From: Nitratiruptor sp. YY08-10
GTDB lineage: Bacteria; Campylobacterota; Campylobacteria; Campylobacterales; Nitratiruptoraceae
Reading direction: 5' to 3'
DNA: 64,000 bases
Assembly (NCBI RefSeq): GCF_016629565.1
Contig: NZ_AP023057.1
Location: forward strand, 806,001 to 870,000
Part shown: piece by piece, positions 56,735 through 64,000 of the stretch
How the letters are laid out: the number at the start of each line of letters is the position of its first letter
How positions within the stretch are numbered: position 1 is the first letter of the stretch
Translations under genes and position numbers: made by a program
Notes under the pieces: model-generated
The model's input: only the letters and a program-made list of their open reading frames with translations
Told to the model about the DNA's origin: nothing
The model's database searches: none

Positions 56735-57289
56735 ATGATTGTTGGACTTGTGGGAGAAGTAGTTAGAAAAGAACCCACCTCTTTGCATATCGAAGTGCAT
56801 GGTGTTGTGTATGAAGTGTTTATCTCTTTAAATGCAAGTGCTGCAATAGACAAGAAACAGATTCGCCTCCATACGACTCATATCATCAGAGAAGAGAGTG
56901 AAAGTCTCTACGGATTTGTGGATATCAATGAAAAGAAGATGTTTGACAGACTCATCAAACTTAACGGTGTTGGACCAAAGGTTGCTATCGCTATCTGTTC
57001 CACCTTCAAGCCTGAGGAGTTTGTCCAAATTGTCCAGCAAAAAAATGTTGCGATGCTCAAAAAAGTTCCTGGAATTGGACCAAAGAGTGCGCAAAGGATT
57101 CTCGTTGAACTTGGCGAGTTCGACATCTCTGAATCCAATGTTGCTTCCAGCGCTTTTCAGGAAGCCTCTATGGCTCTGCAAAGCCTTGGGTTTAAAAAAG
57201 AGCAGATTCAAAAAGCATTACAAGAGTGCACGGCGACAGATACGGCAAGCTTGGTCAAAGAGGCACTGAAAAAAATTCAAAAACTGTAG
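56735..57289 (+). CDS. ruvA: Holliday junction helicase subunit RuvA
   Basis: A 184-residue RuvA that binds four-way junctions and loads RuvB. OB-fold N-terminus (IVGLVGEVVRKEPTSLHIEVHGVVYEVFI), helix-hairpin-helix motifs (FDRLIKLNGVGPKVAIAIC, LKKVPGIGPKSAQRILVEL) and a C-terminal three-helix domain that regulates RuvB. GGAGAGG precedes ATG. ddl follows after eight bases. Confidence 0.97.
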   Translation: MIVGLVGEVVRKEPTSLHIEVHGVVYEVFISLNASAAIDKKQIRLHTTHIIREESESLYGFVDINEKKMFDRLIKLNGVGPKVAIAICSTFKPEEFVQIVQQKNVAMLKKVPGIGPKSAQRILVELGEFDISESNVASSAFQEASMALQSLGFKKEQIQKALQECTATDTASLVKEALKKIQKL

Positions 57290-57297
57290 GAGCAGTG

Positions 57298-58326
57298 ATG
57301 CAGTATGCTGTATTGTTTGGCGGAAAAAGTTATGAACATGAGATTAGTATTGTCAGCGCAATTGCTATTAAGGAGATTTTGCCAAATGCCATTTTTATCT
57401 TTTTGGATAGCAATAGGGATTTTTATCTCATCGAGAAAGCGAATCTCAAATCCAACTATTTTAGTTCGGGCGATTATAAAAAATCACCAAAAATTGAGAT
57501 CAAAAAAGGCGGTTTTTATCAAAAATCTCTTTTGAAAGAGAAAAAGATTGCTGCCGATGTTGTGGTCAATCTTGTTCATGGTGCCGATGGTGAGGATGGA
57601 AAGCTGGCTTCTTTGTTGGAATTTTTTGAAATCGACTATATAGGACCCAGGATAGAAGGAAGTGTGATAAGCTACAGTAAGCTTTTGACAAAGCACTATG
57701 CAAAAGAGTGTGGAATAGAAGTTTTGCCGTATCAGCTTCTAAGGAAGCAAGATGAAAAAGCAATAGATTTTGAATATCCTATCATCATCAAGCCGAACCA
57801 TCTTGGAAGCAGCATCGGAGTGAGTGTGGTTCACGATAGTTCTGAGCTGGAATATGCACTGGATGTGGCCTTTGAGTTTGATGATGAGGTCTTGATAGAG
57901 CCATTTATTGAAGGGATCGAAGAGTATAACCTAGCTGGAGCGAAAGGAGAAAGATTTCACTTTTCCAAAATAGAGGCTGTAAAAAAAGAGAAATTGCTCG
58001 ATTTTGAGAAAAAATATCTCGATTTTGGAAGAAGCGGAGAAGTCGAGGATGCTTCATTGAGTGAAACGCTACGTTTGCAGATGCAAAATGCCTTTGAAAA
58101 GATATACGATCCTCTCTTTTTAGGGGCAATTATTCGAATCGATTTTTTTGTTCATGATGGAAAGCTCTATCTCAACGAAATCAATCCGGTTCCAGGAAGC
58201 CTGGCAAACTATCTTTTTGAGAATTTCAAAACCGTTTTGGACGATGTTTCGAAGCATCTTCCAAGATCAAAAAATATTGTTATAGATTATCGATATATCA
58301 ATTCCATTCAGTCAGCGAAAAAGTGA
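57298..58326 (+). CDS. ddl: D-alanine-D-alanine ligase
   Basis: A 342-residue ATP-grasp enzyme joining two D-alanines for the peptidoglycan stem. VLFGGKSYEHEISIVSA at the start, LVHGADGEDGKLASLLE, PIIIKPNHLGSSIGVSVV, EEYNLAG and YLNEINPVPGSLANY complete the family pattern. GGAGCAGTG precedes ATG 57298. It overlaps the flavoprotein gene by four bases. Confidence 0.95.
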   Translation: MQYAVLFGGKSYEHEISIVSAIAIKEILPNAIFIFLDSNRDFYLIEKANLKSNYFSSGDYKKSPKIEIKKGGFYQKSLLKEKKIAADVVVNLVHGADGEDGKLASLLEFFEIDYIGPRIEGSVISYSKLLTKHYAKECGIEVLPYQLLRKQDEKAIDFEYPIIIKPNHLGSSIGVSVVHDSSELEYALDVAFEFDDEVLIEPFIEGIEEYNLAGAKGERFHFSKIEAVKKEKLLDFEKKYLDFGRSGEVEDASLSETLRLQMQNAFEKIYDPLFLGAIIRIDFFVHDGKLYLNEINPVPGSLANYLFENFKTVLDDVSKHLPRSKNIVIDYRYINSIQSAKK

Positions 58327-59459
58327 TTGATGTAGCGATACTGGGAGCCGGAGCAAGCGGGCTGTTTGCCGCTTCGCATCTTAAAAACAAAAAAGTGGCT
58401 CTTTTTGAACATAATCCTAAAATCGCCCAAAAAATAAAAATAAGCGGGGGAGGGCGCTGCAATGTAACAAACGAAAAGCTCAGCATCGAGAACTTCGTTA
58501 CCTCAACGCCTGATAAAGCGTGGCAGATTCTTCAAAGATTTGATAACAACAAGCTCCTTTCATGGCTTCATCAAAGAGGTTGTAAGCCTGTAAAACAGAA
58601 AAAATATCAGTTTTTTTGTCCCCAATCTTCCCAGGAGCTTATCGAAATTCTTCGTTCGGAAACGAATGCGTCAATCCACACCTGTACAGAAATTCTAGAC
58701 CTCATAAAAGTCGGCGACCATTTTTTGGTAAAAACTGCACGCAATGAGTTGAAGGCAAGAGCTGTACTGGTTGCTACAGGAGGTTTAAGCTATAAAAAAA
58801 TCGGGGCAAGCGGTATAGGATATGAAATAGCCAAAAGAAATGGATTGAATGTGACACCACTTCGTCCTGCTCTTGTCGGTTTGACGGTTCAAAAAGAGCA
58901 GTTTTGGTTCAAAGAGCTTAGTGGAATTGCTTTTGAAGCAACGGTGCGTGTGGGCAAGAAGGAGTTTTGTGACAATATCCTTTTTGCACATAGAGGCATC
59001 AGTGGACCAGCCATACTGAATGCATCGCTGTATTGGGAGAAAGGAACGATCGAAATCGCTTTTTTGAAAAAACTTCCCAGGTTTGTACCTCATAAACATA
59101 TCAGTTCGCAAATCTCCTTGCCAAAACGGTTTGTAAAACGATTTTTGCAGGTCATCGGTCTTCAAGATAAAAGATATGAGCAGTTAGGGGAGAATGAGAG
59201 AAAAAGGTTGAGACTGTTTGAGTCCTACTCTTTTGCACCCGCCGGAACCTTTGGATATGAAAGGGCGGAAGTTACAAAAGGGGGTGTGCATTTGCAAGAT
59301 ATGGATGAGTGTTTGCAAAGTGTTCATGTTCCTGGTCTCTTTTTTGCTGGAGAAGTTCTCGATGTCACTGGAGAGCTTGGCGGATACAATTTGCAGTGGG
59401 CCTTTTCCAGCGGATACAGCGCAGCAAAGGGGATATATGAGTATCTTGGAAATCACTGA
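58323..59459 (+). CDS. HI0933/YhiN-family flavoprotein
   Basis: A 378-residue FAD-dependent protein starting at GTG. The dinucleotide motif GAGASGLFAASHL, SGGGRCNVTN typical of the family, LVATGGLSYKKIGASGIGYEIA, and C-terminal FFAGEVLDVTGELGGYNLQWAFSSG are present. Substrate is unknown for most homologues, which are often labelled aminoacetone oxidase family. It overlaps the next gene by 23 bases. Confidence 0.9.
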   Translation: MIDVAILGAGASGLFAASHLKNKKVALFEHNPKIAQKIKISGGGRCNVTNEKLSIENFVTSTPDKAWQILQRFDNNKLLSWLHQRGCKPVKQKKYQFFCPQSSQELIEILRSETNASIHTCTEILDLIKVGDHFLVKTARNELKARAVLVATGGLSYKKIGASGIGYEIAKRNGLNVTPLRPALVGLTVQKEQFWFKELSGIAFEATVRVGKKEFCDNILFAHRGISGPAILNASLYWEKGTIEIAFLKKLPRFVPHKHISSQISLPKRFVKRFLQVIGLQDKRYEQLGENERKRLRLFESYSFAPAGTFGYERAEVTKGGVHLQDMDECLQSVHVPGLFFAGEVLDVTGELGGYNLQWAFSSGYSAAKGIYEYLGNH

Positions 59460-60042
59460 TATCCTTGGAATTGTCGCCTTTGCTTTGAGCGGATACTGGG
59501 TAGCGGCAAAAGAGCGGTTCGATCTTTTGGGTGCTTTTATCCTTTCGTTTTTGACAGCACTCGGAGGAGGAGTTTTGCGCGATATTTTGGTGGATAGGAC
59601 CCCATACGCCTTTTCGCATTCGCTGCCTTCTCTTTTAGTGATTTCAGTTGTCTTGATCTCCTATCTGTTTCATTTGAAAAAATATTTTCATTTTCAAAAT
59701 AGGACACTTTTTATCGTCAGTGATGCGATCGGTCTTGTTTCCTTTGCTATTACAGGAGCGATGGTTGCTACTCAGGCAGATTTCAACTTTTTTGGCGTTA
59801 TTTTGGTTGCACTCATCACGGCTGTTGGCGGTGGAGTTTTGCGTGATATGCTCCTTAATCAGGTCCCATTGATTCTCAAAAGCGATTTTTACGGAAGTGT
59901 TGCGATCATTACCGGAGGACTCATTTATGCTGTAGATAAAATGCAGTTCATGAATACATTGAGTATTGTATCTATTTTTGTCTTCTCGTTTTTGCTTCGC
60001 ATGATTGCCTATTACAGGCAATGGAACCTTCCCAAAGCATAG
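59437..60042 (+). CDS. TRIC-type/UPF0126 membrane protein
   Basis: A 201-residue protein with six to seven helices forming two related repeats: FALSGYWVAAKERFDLLGAF ... GGGVLRDILVDRTPY, and FAITGAMVATQADFNFFGVI ... GGGVLRDMLLNQVP. The GGGxxRD motif in each repeat is diagnostic. Prokaryotic TRIC homologues are cation channels, while the related YadS/YicG group is linked to glycine or other small-molecule transport. Exact role is open. Confidence 0.9.
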   Translation: MSILEITDILGIVAFALSGYWVAAKERFDLLGAFILSFLTALGGGVLRDILVDRTPYAFSHSLPSLLVISVVLISYLFHLKKYFHFQNRTLFIVSDAIGLVSFAITGAMVATQADFNFFGVILVALITAVGGGVLRDMLLNQVPLILKSDFYGSVAIITGGLIYAVDKMQFMNTLSIVSIFVFSFLLRMIAYYRQWNLPKA

Positions 60043-60124
60043 TTTTATAAATTAAAAATAGTTATAATTTGATTTTTAGATAGATAAGAGCACAATATAG
60101 TATAGCCCGCAAAAGGAGGCTGTA

Positions 60125-60295
60125 ATGACTTTCAATAAAGAGTATAAAAATATCTACCTTGTTACCGCAATTTTGGCTGCTTTCGTGGTATTTATGATCA
60201 TTACGACCATTTGGGTGATAATGGATGTAACAAGCAAACGATCGTGCGTAAAAACATGCAGTTATGAAAGATCCATAGCAAAACCTGTTGGCTAA
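60125..60295 (+). CDS. 56-residue single-pass membrane protein
   Basis: A small gene in an otherwise empty stretch. ATG 60125 is preceded by AAAAGGAGG, the strongest ribosome site in its neighbourhood. The product has a charged N-terminus (MTFNKEYKNIY), one hydrophobic span (LVTAILAAFVVFMIITTIWVIM) and a basic C-terminal tail with two cysteines (SKRSCVKTCSYERS). A possible TATAGT -10 lies at 60096-60101. No family recognised; the cysteines would face the periplasm or bind a metal depending on topology. Confidence 0.62.
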   Translation: MTFNKEYKNIYLVTAILAAFVVFMIITTIWVIMDVTSKRSCVKTCSYERSIAKPVG

Positions 60296-60346
60296 ATTAG
60301 CTTTAACCTCTTTATTGGTACAATTGAATCAAAAAAGAGGATCTTT

Positions 60347-61069
60347 TTGGCTATTCGTGAAATATCTTATAACGGAAAAATTTTTTCATTGAATTATGAA
60401 CTGAAAAATCCCAAATGTGATCGGGCGATTCTTTTTTTGCATGGATGGGGAAGCAATAAAGAACTCATGCAAACGGCTTTTGTAAAACACTGTTCTTACA
60501 AATCGATCTATCTTGATCTGCCAGGATTTGGAAAAAGTCCGAACGAATCGGTCTTGACCACAAAAGATTATGCAAATATCGTTCAAACTTTTCTACAAGA
60601 TTTAAACGTTCGTCCTGATATCGTCGTAGGTCACTCTTTTGGCGGTAAGGTTGCGACACTGCTTGAGCCCAAAATGCTTGTGCTTTTGAGCAGTGCCGGG
60701 ATTGTGGAAAAAAAGCCCCTTACAGTGCGAATGAAAATAGCTCTTTTTAAAATGCTCAAACCTTTTGGCATTGCACGACTTAGAAATCTTTTTGTCTCAC
60801 GAGATGCCAAAGGGATGAGTGAAGCGATGTATGAGACATTTAAAAATGTTGTAAATGAAGATTTTTCTTCCCATTTTGAGAAATGTCATAGCGAGGCTTT
60901 GATATTTTGGGGAGAGGAAGATCGAGCAACATCGTTGCAAAGCGGTAAAAAAATTGCAAAGTTAATTAAAAACAGTACCTTTTTCCCTCTCAATGGTGAC
61001 CATTACTTCTTTTTGGATAAAGGCAAAGAGATCTGTAAAATCGTGAAGGAGCGGTATGAAAAACTGTAG
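60347..61069 (+). CDS. Alpha/beta hydrolase
   Basis: A 240-residue alpha/beta-hydrolase starting at TTG behind AAGAGG. Oxyanion region LFLHGWGSNKELM, nucleophile elbow VVGHSFGGKVA with Ser, Asp in FWGEEDRATS and His in LNGDHYFFL. A hydrolase gene near murF is also seen in Campylobacter. Substrate unknown. It overlaps the acylphosphatase gene by 14 bases. Confidence 0.88.
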   Translation: MAIREISYNGKIFSLNYELKNPKCDRAILFLHGWGSNKELMQTAFVKHCSYKSIYLDLPGFGKSPNESVLTTKDYANIVQTFLQDLNVRPDIVVGHSFGGKVATLLEPKMLVLLSSAGIVEKKPLTVRMKIALFKMLKPFGIARLRNLFVSRDAKGMSEAMYETFKNVVNEDFSSHFEKCHSEALIFWGEEDRATSLQSGKKIAKLIKNSTFFPLNGDHYFFLDKGKEICKIVKERYEKL

Positions 61070-61325
61070 ATGTATCATAAAAGGAAGGGTACAAGGGGTT
61101 TGGTTTCGACGATTTACCCAAGATATTGCCAACAGTCTCGGAATCAGTGGATTTGTGCGAAACCTTCCTGATGGGTCTGTGGAAGTGGAGGCAAGTGTTC
61201 CCGAAACTGTCTGGGAGGAGTTTTTGCAAGCATTACATGAAGGACCACCTTTGGCAAAAGTGGAGTCGATCGAAATCGAGCCTATCAAAAAAACGTTCAG
61301 CGGACCTTTTGAGGTGCTTCGATGA
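61056..61325 (+). CDS. acyP: Acylphosphatase
   Basis: An 89-residue acylphosphatase: GRVQGVWFRRFTQDIANSLGISGFVRNLPDGSVEVEAS contains the catalytic Arg and Asn at standard positions. It hydrolyses acyl phosphates such as carbamoyl or acetyl phosphate. Overlap with neighbours on both sides (14 and 4 bases). Confidence 0.93.
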   Translation: MKNCRCIIKGRVQGVWFRRFTQDIANSLGISGFVRNLPDGSVEVEASVPETVWEEFLQALHEGPPLAKVESIEIEPIKKTFSGPFEVLR

Positions 61326-62746
61326 TTTGGCTGCATCTCATTGGGCATACTCTTTTTGTCCTTATGCTTGGGTTTTATCTGATTCAAAATCTGCAATGGT
61401 ACAACTACCGCTTCAGTAGAGTTGTATTGCACCATCACGCTCCATGGCAACATATTCTTTTTTTCTTAGCGCCTCTGTTTATTTATATCGCAATTCGCGA
61501 ATATGTTTTGGTTATGGACATTTTTTATGGAGCGATCCTTTATGTTTGGCAGCGAAAAATTGATAAAAAACTGGTATTTACAGCTCGAGTGAAACGTTTT
61601 TTTCTGCTTCTTTTTGGGATTACACTGCTTCTTGATCTTTTATGTATTGCAAAATTGCATTGTCCGCTTTTTAGTACTGTATTGCCTCTGGCAGTTGCGC
61701 TGTTGCTCTCCAATATCATCGAGAGTTATTTGATGGCGCTGTATAAAAAAGAGGCGAGAAAAAAACTTGAAACGATAGACCCTACCATCATAGCAGTTAC
61801 GGCAAGTTACGGGAAAACCAGCATCAAAAACTTCATTTATCAGCTGTTGAACGACTCATACCAAGTCTACAAAACACCAAGAAGTGTCAATACTCTGGCA
61901 GGAATCATCAAAGATATCAACACTGCTTTGCCTCCAAAATGTGAAGTGTATGTGGTGGAGGCAGGAGCCAGAGAGCGTGGCGATATTTTGGAAATCACGA
62001 AATTTCTCAATCATCACTATGCAGTAGTTGGTAAAGTCGGCCCCCAACATATTGAATACTTTAAAACATTGGAAAACATCATCGCGACGAAGCTGGAGAT
62101 CTTGCACTCTAATCGGTTAAAAAAATCTTTTTTGTGGGACGGATTGCCTGTTAAAGATGATCCAAAATTTGTCAAATTTGGCTCAAATATCAAAAACGTC
62201 AAAGCCGATTTGGATGGGGTATGCTGGGATCTTGAGTTGCAAGGAGAGGTTTTTCATTTCCAAGCGCCAATTTTAGGAGCGTTCAATGCCTTCAATATCA
62301 CAGCTGCCATTTTGGTGGCAAAAGAGTTTGGTATCGATATGCAGACGCTGCAAAAAAGTGTATCACAGCTCAAAGGAGTTGAGCATAGACTCCAAAGAAT
62401 TGAAGCCGGAGGCAAAAAGATCATCGACGATAGCTTCAATGGCAATTTGGAAGGGATGATTGCATCCTATGAACTTGTCAAAAGCTATCCTGGCAGAAAA
62501 GTGGTGGTAACGCCCGGTATCGTTGAGAGTGACGAAAAAAGCAATATCGAACTGGCAAAAAAAATCAACGATGTTTTTGATCTTGCCATCTTAACGGGTA
62601 AAATAAACAAAGAGATACTAAAAAAATATATCACTATTGATACGATTATCGTGGAAGATAAAAATGAGCTGCAAGATGTTCTTGCAAAAAAGACAAAAAG
62701 TGGCGATTTGATCTTATTTAGTAACGATACTCCCTCGTTTATGTAA
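61322..62746 (+). CDS. Membrane-anchored MurF-like Mur ligase
   Basis: A 474-residue protein. Residues 1-140 hold four or five hydrophobic segments (for example LIGHTLFVLMLGFYLIQ, FFLAPLFIYIAI, FFLLLFGITLLLDLLCI). The Mur ligase central domain starts near 155 with VTASYGKTSIKNF (P-loop GKTS at 164-167), VVEAGARERGDI, and ends with the glutamate-ligase domain (GVEHRLQRIEAGGKKIIDDSFNGN). The C-terminal features match MurF, which adds D-Ala-D-Ala to the UDP-MurNAc tripeptide. The normal UDP-binding N-domain appears replaced by membrane helices. Proximity to ddl supports MurF. Confidence 0.87.
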   Translation: MIWLHLIGHTLFVLMLGFYLIQNLQWYNYRFSRVVLHHHAPWQHILFFLAPLFIYIAIREYVLVMDIFYGAILYVWQRKIDKKLVFTARVKRFFLLLFGITLLLDLLCIAKLHCPLFSTVLPLAVALLLSNIIESYLMALYKKEARKKLETIDPTIIAVTASYGKTSIKNFIYQLLNDSYQVYKTPRSVNTLAGIIKDINTALPPKCEVYVVEAGARERGDILEITKFLNHHYAVVGKVGPQHIEYFKTLENIIATKLEILHSNRLKKSFLWDGLPVKDDPKFVKFGSNIKNVKADLDGVCWDLELQGEVFHFQAPILGAFNAFNITAAILVAKEFGIDMQTLQKSVSQLKGVEHRLQRIEAGGKKIIDDSFNGNLEGMIASYELVKSYPGRKVVVTPGIVESDEKSNIELAKKINDVFDLAILTGKINKEILKKYITIDTIIVEDKNELQDVLAKKTKSGDLILFSNDTPSFM

Positions 62747-62754
62747 GGGATAAT

Positions 62755-62871
62755 ATGGAAGATATAAAAGATTTTGCCATAGAGTTTTTGGCGATTATTG
62801 CTTTAGTATTGATCGTTGTTGCTTTGCAGAAGGTTTTCGAATACATTTTCAAAAGGAAAATGGGTGAATAA
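62755..62871 (+). CDS. 38-residue single-pass membrane protein
   Basis: ATG 62755 behind AAGGGA opens a short frame: DIKDFAIEFLAIIALVLIVVALQKVFEYIFKRKMGE after the first residues, one hydrophobic helix and a basic end. It sits eight bases after the murF-like gene and overlaps the TRAP permease start by eight bases, so it belongs to this transcription unit. No family recognised. Confidence 0.55.
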   Translation: MEDIKDFAIEFLAIIALVLIVVALQKVFEYIFKRKMGE

Positions 62872-64000
62872 ACTCTCTTTATGGATTGATAAGCTCAATA
62901 GATTTTTTGCCTATTTCAGTGCTTTGATTGCATTAATTCTTGCCTTTTTGGTTTTTTATGATGCTTTCATGCGCTACCTCTTTCATGAAGGCTCTATCGC
63001 TCTGCAAGAGCTCGAGTGGTACTTTTTTGATCTCACTTTCTTGCTTAGCAGCGGATTTGCTCTCAAGCATGATAAACATGTACGGGTCGATATCTTTTAT
63101 GAGCGTTTTTCTCCAAAGACAAAAGCATTGATCAATTTTTACGATGCATTGCTGCTTATCATTCCTTTTTCAGTGATTATTCTTTACTATTCAGGGATTT
63201 TCACATGGCAAAGTTTCTTACAGCATGAGGCATCGAGTGACCCTGGCGGTCTTCCATATAGGTGGCTTATCAAATCAGCGATTGTCCTTTTTGCATTGTT
63301 GCTCTTTCTGCAAGCTATCAGTGAAATCATCAAAATTTCGCAAAAAATAGAGTGGAAAAAGGCTTTTTTCATTGCAGTTTTGATCGTGGTTACGGTCGTA
63401 GCCTTTCGATTTGTTGATTTGTACTACTTTTTGCACCCGGCTCTTTTGATGTTTGGACTCTCTTTGGTTCTTTTGATGCTTGGATTTCGGGTGGCCTTTG
63501 TCTTTGCCGCTTCTGCAATCGTTTTTGCATTGATCGATGCGGATTTGAGCTTTGCCATTTTTAAGATGCTTCCGATGCGCATTTATGGCATCATGCAAAA
63601 CTTCACGCTGATGGCTGTCCCTCTTTTCATCTTGATGGGGCTCATTTTGGAAAAGAGCCAAATCGCCAAATCTTTATTGGAAAATCTTGGACTGATGTTT
63701 GGCAATATCCGAGGTGGACTGGCTGTGGGTGTCGTGATTGTTGGAGCGATATTGGCCGCGGCAACGGGAATAGTCGGGGCAAGTGTGGTGATGATGAGTG
63801 TGATAACGCTGCCTGTGATGATCCGCTATGGATATGACAAGACACTTGCTAGTGGAACGATTGCTGCAAGCGGAACACTTGGACAGATCATCCCTCCTTC
63901 CATCGTTCTCATTGTACTTGGAGATGTTTTGAGTGTAAGTGTTGGCGATCTGTTTAAATCGGCAGTTATACCAGGACTTTTACTGGTCTTTTTTTATATT
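62864..64000 (+). CDS. TRAP transporter fused small-large permease (DctQM), 3' end outside window
   Basis: GTG 62864 opens a frame that stays open for 379 codons to the right edge. Residues about 1-165 are a DctQ small permease (RFFAYFSALIALILAFLVFYDAFMRYLF, ELEWYFFDLTFLLSSGFALKHDKHVRVDIFYERFS); the HVRVD motif is diagnostic. From about 185 a DctM large permease follows without a stop (FTLMAVPLFILMGLILEKS, AATGIVGASVVMMSVITLPVM, ASGTLGQIIPPSIVLIVLGD). TRAP systems import carboxylates with an extracytoplasmic binding protein. The binding-protein gene is not visible and may lie beyond the edge. Confidence 0.9.
   Translation, partial: MNKLSLWIDKLNRFFAYFSALIALILAFLVFYDAFMRYLFHEGSIALQELEWYFFDLTFLLSSGFALKHDKHVRVDIFYERFSPKTKALINFYDALLLIIPFSVIILYYSGIFTWQSFLQHEASSDPGGLPYRWLIKSAIVLFALLLFLQAISEIIKISQKIEWKKAFFIAVLIVVTVVAFRFVDLYYFLHPALLMFGLSLVLLMLGFRVAFVFAASAIVFALIDADLSFAIFKMLPMRIYGIMQNFTLMAVPLFILMGLILEKSQIAKSLLENLGLMFGNIRGGLAVGVVIVGAILAAATGIVGASVVMMSVITLPVMIRYGYDKTLASGTIAASGTLGQIIPPSIVLIVLGDVLSVSVGDLFKSAVIPGLLLVFFYI

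Noticed and set aside
1-64000. tRNA or rRNA genes, CRISPR arrays, insertion sequences, prophage
   Set aside because: No repeated spacers, transposase motifs, terminal inverted repeats or tRNA-like cloverleaf sequence were seen; gaps between genes are too short for most of these.

Overview
The window is a gene-dense, AT-rich stretch of a bacterial chromosome from a Campylobacterota (epsilonproteobacterial) organism. The markers are hobA, the DnaA-binding initiation factor restricted to this group, inside the Helicobacter-like order rppH-lysC-hobA-holB-folP; a short delta-prime subunit; a membrane-anchored MurF-like ligase; a dihydroorotase-like protein without its metal ligands; and Campylobacter-like runs ddl-ruvA / murJ-cysS-ABC exporter / glmU-coaBC-uppS-prepilin peptidase-truA. 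Two c-type haem proteins, a secretory thiol-redox set and a TRAP transporter suggest a free-living, perhaps hydrothermal-vent lineage such as Nitratiruptor. That genus-level guess is inference. I see no tRNA, rRNA, CRISPR, phage or insertion-sequence signal: this is core chromosome.

Layout. 1-10.3 kb: the 3' part of an HtrA-type protease, a coiled-coil phasin-like protein coupled to a UbiB-type kinase, an iron/peroxide group (ferritin-like protein, rhodanese, divergent Fur/PerR regulator), exonuclease III, SixA, queA-tatC-tatB, an exported DUF1566 protein and a HemW-like radical SAM protein. 10.4-26.4 kb: fourteen co-directional genes. The first six overlap at every junction (rppH, lysC, hobA, holB, folP, rRNA methyltransferase). 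After 43 bases come eight more that also overlap (di-haem peroxidase-like protein, degenerate-GGDEF/EAL protein, ligA, tlyA, ribF, exported thioredoxin-domain protein, cmoA, haem-c diguanylate cyclase). 26.4-34.4 kb: DHH phosphoesterase and Rrf2 regulator, a decayed locus, rpsO, the heat-shock operon hrcA-grpE-dnaK, a chemoreceptor and a DNA glycosylase. 34.3-40.5 kb: a thiol-redox region (msrA, cytoplasmic thioredoxin-domain protein, dsbD, small thioredoxin) and the dihydroorotase-like gene. 40.5-44.4 kb: a four-gene lipid-carrier sugar/phosphate set. 44.4-56.7 kb: a MEMO-family protein, then a ten-gene minus-strand array for envelope biogenesis and housekeeping. 56.7-64 kb: ruvA, ddl, a flavoprotein, a TRIC-like protein, two overlooked small membrane proteins, a hydrolase, acylphosphatase, a MurF-like ligase and a fused TRAP permease that runs off the right edge.

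Functional themes are envelope precursor synthesis and flipping (glmU, uppS, murJ, ddl, murF-like gene, ABC exporter, lptF-like permease), protein export and periplasmic thiol chemistry (tatBC, dsbD, two thioredoxins, two DUF255 proteins), and c-di-GMP signalling linked to c-type haem (two loci). Nearly all genes overlap their downstream neighbour by 1-32 bases, so transcription units are long and translation is probably coupled. All seven convergent gene ends are separated by 3 bases or fewer, or overlap.
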